A stretch of 9,695 nucleotides of DNA from an uncultured Christensenellaceae bacterium (lineage in GTDB: Bacteria; Bacillota; Clostridia; Christensenellales; Pumilibacteraceae): contig CAJUQF010000048.1 in the NCBI GenBank assembly GCA_910588315.1, positions 1-9,695 of the forward strand, read 5' to 3'. A program made the translations under genes and the position numbers. Below are positions 5,214 to 9,695 of the stretch, piece by piece; position 1 is the stretch's first letter, and each line of letters opens with the position of its first letter. The notes under the pieces are model-generated. The model had not been told where the DNA came from, ran no database searches, and saw nothing but the letters and a program-made list of their open reading frames with translations.

Positions 5214-6470
5214 ATGATAAAAATCGGAGTTTTCGGCGGTCGGCGCGGAGATTGCATGATAGAGTGGTGCAAAAAAACAGGGCTTGCAGAGATAACCGCG
5301 ATATGCGATCGGGACGCCGACGTCATAGCATCGCTTAAAACCAAGTATGCGGACGTGCCGATTGCATATTATAAAGATTTCGACAGTTTTATTAAACACG
5401 GTATGGACGGTATGGTACTTGCGAACTATGCTACCGAACACGCTCCGTATGCCGTGCGTGCGCTCGGCGCGGGCATACACGTGCTCAGCGAAGTTCTTCC
5501 GTTTCAAACGCTCGCGCAGGGCGTAGAGCTTGTCGAGGCGGTTGAAAAGTCTAACAAGATATACGCTTACGCGGAAAATTATTGCTTTATGCCGGCGCCG
5601 CGCGAAATGAGAAAACTGTATCGCGCAGGGACGCTTGGCGAATTCGAATACGGCGAGGGCGAGTATATCCATAACTGCGAACCGATCTGGCACGAGATAA
5701 CTTACGGCGAGCGCGATCACTGGCGCAATTCTATGTACAGCACGTTCTATTGCACGCATTCGTTCGGACCGATCGTGCATATAACCGGTTTGCGTCCGGT
5801 GTCGGTCACGGGATTCGAGCTGCCGTACAACGATCGTGCGGCGCGTATGGGAAGTAAGAGCAGTCCCGTCGGCGTGGAAATGATAACGCTCGAGAACGGT
5901 GCGCTCGTTAAAAGCATTCATGGCGGACTCGATAAAAATTCCATATGGTACAGCATATACGGTTCCAAGGGCAGAGCGGAGAGTGCGCGTGAGGACGCCG
6001 AACTCGGCATGGTAGAACGCATGTATACAAATCTCGACGAAAAGGAAGGCGTGTTCTTGTGGAAACCTCAAACCTATATTCCCGAGGATGAATTATCCGA
6101 ACAAGCGAAGGGCGCCGGACACGGCGGTTCCGATTTTTACGTAATGTATAATTTCGTTTCGGCGATACAAGGCAAAGACTCGGACATTATCGGTGTGTAC
6201 GAGGCGTGCGACATGTTTTTGCCCGGATTGTTCGCATACTTTTCCATACTCGACGGCGGCAAACCGCAGGCGATACCCGATTTTCGCAAGAAGGCCGATC
6301 GCGACAAATATCGTCACGACACGAGAAACACCGATCCGAAAGTCGCCGGCGATATGCTTATGCCGTGCTACTCGAAACGCGAAATAGAAATCCCCGACGA
6401 AGTGTACGCGCGACTTCGCGCCATGTACGAAAAAAGTTTAAGGGACAGGATCGATGAAAACAAAAAGTAA
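5214..6470 (+). CDS. Gfo/Idh/MocA-family NAD(P)-dependent oxidoreductase
   Basis: This 418-residue cytoplasmic protein belongs to the sugar and inositol dehydrogenase superfamily. The N-terminal Rossmann domain (about 1-120) begins IKIGVFGGRRGD, with AEITAICDRD as the second strand, and includes ANYATEHAPYAVRALGAG (70-87). The usual EKP motif is replaced by SEVLP (92-96), so the lysine normally important for catalysis and cofactor binding is absent at that place. The C-terminal alpha/beta substrate domain includes ENYCFMP (121-127), GEFEYGEGEY and the THSFGPIVHITG stretch typical of this family. It is the first gene of the plus-strand operon. Its last 17 bases overlap the start of the secreted protein gene, so translation is coupled. 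It probably acts on a sugar or sugar acid released by that enzyme. The substrate is unknown, and a non-redox or NAD-dependent glycosidase role (as in GH109) cannot be excluded. Confidence 0.9.
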   Translation: MIKIGVFGGRRGDCMIEWCKKTGLAEITAICDRDADVIASLKTKYADVPIAYYKDFDSFIKHGMDGMVLANYATEHAPYAVRALGAGIHVLSEVLPFQTLAQGVELVEAVEKSNKIYAYAENYCFMPAPREMRKLYRAGTLGEFEYGEGEYIHNCEPIWHEITYGERDHWRNSMYSTFYCTHSFGPIVHITGLRPVSVTGFELPYNDRAARMGSKSSPVGVEMITLENGALVKSIHGGLDKNSIWYSIYGSKGRAESAREDAELGMVERMYTNLDEKEGVFLWKPQTYIPEDELSEQAKGAGHGGSDFYVMYNFVSAIQGKDSDIIGVYEACDMFLPGLFAYFSILDGGKPQAIPDFRKKADRDKYRHDTRNTDPKVAGDMLMPCYSKREIEIPDEVYARLRAMYEKSLRDRIDENKK

Positions 6471-9400
6471 AAAGATACACTTCATAGCATTTGTAATAGC
6501 AATTATGCTCGGAATGGTTGCGTTTTCGATTTTTATGATCCCGACGGACAAAGCTATCGCCGAAGACGCCGCGCCGACATGGACCGCTAACTCTGCCGAG
6601 TGGACTGTTACCGGCGAAGGCAAAGATGCGGAGTATACCAAGACCGAAGGCGCTTTCGGCGGCGCTCCGGCTATTGCATATCCTGCGGCTGTAAACTTCA
6701 ATACGCTGGAACTTAACGCTATACTCAACAAAACGCAGGGCGAAAGCAACATAACGTTAAATATAACGCTCGAAAACAATTATTTGTACGGCGTGGAACT
6801 GCGTAACTATAATAACGTTTGCCATACTCGTATCAGAAGATACTACGGAAATTATACGAACGAAACGGTGGTTGCAGGTGAAAAGACGTGCGCCGCCGCT
6901 TTCTCGGAGAACGCAGAGTACGCGCTCAAATTCGTGTTCCAAAAAAATTATCTGGAAATATTCGTAAACGGCGTTTCGGAAAACAGATGCGTATTTACCG
7001 AAGGCGAGTTCGATATTCGTTCGCTGACGGTCTCGTCCTGGAATACTACCGCGACTATTAAGAATATAAGAATGAATAGCGATCTCGTTGCCGCAAGCGG
7101 TTGGCTGAGCGACGGCGGCTGGAACATGACGTCGGACGATACAGTCGCCGATTTTGACAAGATCGCGGCGGAAGGCTCGTCGAGTATAGGTTATTACGGC
7201 GATATCGATTTCAACACCGTCGAACTTACCGTGACGGTGGACGAGTTACATAACAACGACAAAGAGAGCAATCTCGGACTGAATATCTTTTTGACCGACG
7301 GCAGATTGTATTTTCTCGAAGTAAATTACGGTCAAAATTCCGTGCGATATAGAGAGATGAGCCATGGGAATAATTGGCTTGATTACGGTTTGGCAGGGTA
7401 CACATATACCGCAGGCAAAGAGCATACCGTCAAGTTCGTGTTCTGCGAAAACTTTTTCGACACTGTCGTTGACGGCGGCAACAGACAGCATTCTTTCGGC
7501 AGCGGACTTGCCGACTTTAATATCGCGAGAATAACAATATCCGCGTTTCATACCAAAACGAATATAAAGAACATCAAAACTTCGACGTCGCCTGTAGAAC
7601 TGCCGTTCGGGTGGATAGCCGGCGATTGGACTGAAAACGCGAGCGAATATACCGCGCCTATATCGGACGGCGTGGTCAATATGACTCATACCGGAAAATT
7701 CGCGGGCAATACCATAGAATTTGCCGCGCGTCCCAACGATTACCGCTGGCTCGAAGGCGGGTTCGGCGTAATATTCACGTGCAACGGCGGCACGACCGAT
7801 TACTACTTCGAGTCGTTCGTTAACAGCGCCGGCGGGCATTTGCGTCTGCGTCGGTCAGGCACGCTTCTCGGCGGCGTCGATATGGATCTCGATGCAAAAG
7901 CATTTGCAAATTTCAAAGTAGTGTTCGATGAAGATTATATACTGTTCTACGTCAACGGAAATCGCGTATTGGCGCTATTCGATACTCAGGGCGATAAGTT
8001 CGATAATCATGTTATGTTCAACGGCTGGGGCGTCGCGCCTACCGTAAAAAATATAGTCGTATCCGACAGCGCAATAGATTACGCGGCGGCAGGATACGTG
8101 GACTTAGAGTTCAAGGACGACCGCGCAAAAGGCAGTCTCACCGCTGCGAGCGGCGACGTCAATATAATCGACGGCAAATACGTGTGGACGATAGACGGCG
8201 ACAACACGCTCACTTCTACGACTATCGACGTTACTCGCGGCAGCGACTACAGCGCGCTGCTTTCGGTACGTAACACGTTGCTCGTACACATGAAAAACGA
8301 GACGGCGGCAAGCAAGCTCAAACTTTCGTTTATAACGAGCGAAGACGGAGCGTATAACGACGCAAAATCCAAGACGTTCGACATACTGCCGAACAGCGAT
8401 TTTACCACATATTATTTTAACCTTTCCGATCTTGCCGGGTGCAAGGGGTATCTGCGCGGGTTTAAGCTGACGTTTGTCGGCGCGACGAGCGGTACGGTGT
8501 CAATCGACGCGATAACGTTCGAGCGCGAAGACCCTATCTACGACTATGCCGGCAGTATAATTTCCTGCCTTGCGGATAAAGAGAGCGAGCTCGTAACCGT
8601 CACGGGCAGACTCGCTGTCGAACATGCCGGTAAAAACGTGACCGTTGCTACGACGCCGGTCAACAATTACACGAGCGATCCGACTTATAACGGTCCGGCG
8701 TACGGCAATCCCACGCATCTCGAAGTGGTAAAGGTGTGGACGGGCAAAGCGGCGGCGGACGGCTCGTTTACAGCCGAGTTCCCATTGCAAAACGGAGTAG
8801 TTACGCATTTATCGTCCAAATTCCTTGCGTTTCTCGACGACAAAACGCTCGTCGCGCCGGAGTTTAAGATAACGAACTATTACGACTTCACCGAAAACCC
8901 GTACGCGTTTACGCTCAATGATTTGACTGTCGACGTCACGGACGAACGGTTCGGCGCGAAAGGCAACGGCTTTACCGACGACAACGACGCGATACAGGCG
9001 GCTATAGATTACGTATCTTCGCAGGGCGGCGGTACGGTTGTGCTTCCCGGCGATACGTCCACGCCGTACGGCAGGCGTTATGTCGCAACGCGCTTGGACT
9101 TAAAGAGCAATATAGAATTTCGCATCGAGCCGGGCGCGGTGCTTTGGCAGTCGCGCAGAGCAGGGGATTATAACTACAAAGTTACGTACGGACACGACGT
9201 GGATATCGACGGACTTGTGTGGTGCCACGTCGGTGCGACGGTCAATTATCCGCTGTTATATATTAACGGTAAATCCAACGTTCGCGTGACGGGCGGTGGC
9301 ACGATACGCATGATGGAATCGGGTACCGAACAGCCTGACGGTTATCACTACGCCTGGAGTACGGACGGTACGCCCAACATAACGCTCGATTGCGGCAATA

Positions 9401-9695
9401 CCATACATATCGCACCGTTTTTCGCATACGATTCCGATCATGTCGAGCTCAGCGGCATAACGATTCTTCGTTCCAATATTTGGCATACTACGTGGCCGTA
9501 CAGCAGAAACCTTTATATAGCAGATAACGATTTCCGCGAAGCGGAGTGTATCAACGGCGACGGTTTCGGTATAGGTACGGCTAAAAACGTGGTTCTGGAA
9601 CGGAATTATCTTTACTCCAACGACGACGCCATAACGCTTTCCTGTTATTATCGGGACGGGCGCGGACAATTTTTCTATCCGAGTAAGCCCGGCAC
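6454..9695 (+). CDS. Large secreted multidomain beta-helix glycan-degrading protein, GH28-like (cut by right edge)
   Basis: This is an open frame of 1080 residues with no stop before the window ends. Residues 1-36 are a signal peptide: KTKSKK, a hydrophobic core (10-29), and probable cleavage after AIA (34-36). Three tandem concanavalin/LamG-like modules follow (about 40-207, 208-376, 377-536). Each opens with paired tryptophans (W43/W50, W217/W223, W387/W392), has a KFVF/KVVF...VNG/VDG strand pair, and ends I/V-KNI (202, 371, 531). A jelly-roll-like, possibly carbohydrate-binding region spans about 540-693. A small all-beta domain (about 698-815) follows. From about 826 a right-handed beta-helix starts with DERFGAKGNGFTDDNDAIQAAI, the usual pectate-lyase-3/GH28 opening (shown here as DERFGAKGNG then FTDDNDAI). 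NGDG (1034-1037) and NDD (1056-1058) match GH28 catalytic aspartates. The GHG histidine motif would lie past the edge. The start overlaps the oxidoreductase end, with AGG 4 bases upstream. The substrate is probably a pectin-like or other uronic-acid glycan (inferred). Confidence 0.85.
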   Translation, partial: MKTKSKKIHFIAFVIAIMLGMVAFSIFMIPTDKAIAEDAAPTWTANSAEWTVTGEGKDAEYTKTEGAFGGAPAIAYPAAVNFNTLELNAILNKTQGESNITLNITLENNYLYGVELRNYNNVCHTRIRRYYGNYTNETVVAGEKTCAAAFSENAEYALKFVFQKNYLEIFVNGVSENRCVFTEGEFDIRSLTVSSWNTTATIKNIRMNSDLVAASGWLSDGGWNMTSDDTVADFDKIAAEGSSSIGYYGDIDFNTVELTVTVDELHNNDKESNLGLNIFLTDGRLYFLEVNYGQNSVRYREMSHGNNWLDYGLAGYTYTAGKEHTVKFVFCENFFDTVVDGGNRQHSFGSGLADFNIARITISAFHTKTNIKNIKTSTSPVELPFGWIAGDWTENASEYTAPISDGVVNMTHTGKFAGNTIEFAARPNDYRWLEGGFGVIFTCNGGTTDYYFESFVNSAGGHLRLRRSGTLLGGVDMDLDAKAFANFKVVFDEDYILFYVNGNRVLALFDTQGDKFDNHVMFNGWGVAPTVKNIVVSDSAIDYAAAGYVDLEFKDDRAKGSLTAASGDVNIIDGKYVWTIDGDNTLTSTTIDVTRGSDYSALLSVRNTLLVHMKNETAASKLKLSFITSEDGAYNDAKSKTFDILPNSDFTTYYFNLSDLAGCKGYLRGFKLTFVGATSGTVSIDAITFEREDPIYDYAGSIISCLADKESELVTVTGRLAVEHAGKNVTVATTPVNNYTSDPTYNGPAYGNPTHLEVVKVWTGKAAADGSFTAEFPLQNGVVTHLSSKFLAFLDDKTLVAPEFKITNYYDFTENPYAFTLNDLTVDVTDERFGAKGNGFTDDNDAIQAAIDYVSSQGGGTVVLPGDTSTPYGRRYVATRLDLKSNIEFRIEPGAVLWQSRRAGDYNYKVTYGHDVDIDGLVWCHVGATVNYPLLYINGKSNVRVTGGGTIRMMESGTEQPDGYHYAWSTDGTPNITLDCGNTIHIAPFFAYDSDHVELSGITILRSNIWHTTWPYSRNLYIADNDFREAECINGDGFGIGTAKNVVLERNYLYSNDDAITLSCYYRDGRGQFFYPSKPG

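Noticed and set aside
5151..6071. A 306-codon minus-strand open frame opposite the oxidoreductase
   Set aside because: The sense strand encodes a clear Gfo/Idh/MocA protein. The antisense product has no family features and would run into the divergent control region.
6454..6470. A possible frameshift or fusion between oxidoreductase and secreted protein, since they overlap
   Set aside because: The second frame begins with its own ATG and a complete signal peptide, and the first ends with a normal family C-terminus. The overlap is ordinary operon packing.
7246..9669. Several minus-strand open frames inside the secreted enzyme gene
   Set aside because: The plus frame from 6454 is open across all of them and shows continuous beta-module and beta-helix motifs.

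Overview
The window looks chromosomal and bacterial, with moderate GC. It most resembles an uncultured member of the Bacillota (Clostridia). Reasons: the divergent promoters fit sigma-A spacing, several genes have GGAGG-type ribosome sites, the arginine genes run argC-argB-argD, ATA is a very common isoleucine codon, and an AraC-controlled secreted glycan-degrading cluster is present. The lineage is an inference from gene content. There are no tRNA, rRNA, CRISPR, insertion-sequence or phage signals.

Left part (1-2517, minus strand): an arginine biosynthesis operon read right to left. argC comes first, then argB, then argD, which runs off the left edge. argB and argD are almost abutting. argJ, which commonly lies between argC and argB in Bacillota, is absent here. 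argC has an apparent promoter whose -10 box ends 6 bases before the ATG and no ribosome binding site, so its mRNA is probably leaderless.

Middle (2518-4235): a 190-base divergent intergenic region, then a plus-strand gene for an unrecognised 487-residue membrane protein. It has an N-terminal four-cysteine zinc-ribbon-like knuckle, a charged helical middle, a Pro/Glu-rich linker and four C-terminal transmembrane segments. A strong hairpin (4183-4214) separates it from the converging AraC gene.

Right part (4236-9695): a small glycan-use locus. An AraC-family regulator (minus strand, also apparently leaderless) is divergent from a plus-strand operon. The operon holds a Gfo/Idh/MocA-family oxidoreductase and, overlapping it by 17 bases, a very large secreted protein that runs off the right edge. 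That protein has a signal peptide, three tandem concanavalin/LamG-like modules, two further beta-rich modules and a right-handed beta-helix domain with the aspartate pattern of GH28 polygalacturonases. The 168-base divergent region contains a pair of direct repeats 21 bases apart, the nearer overlapping the -35 region of the oxidoreductase promoter. This is the geometry expected of an AraC-type activator. The simplest reading is that the AraC protein senses a sugar released from a pectin-like or other acidic glycan, switches on the secreted enzyme that attacks it, and the oxidoreductase processes a product in the cytoplasm.
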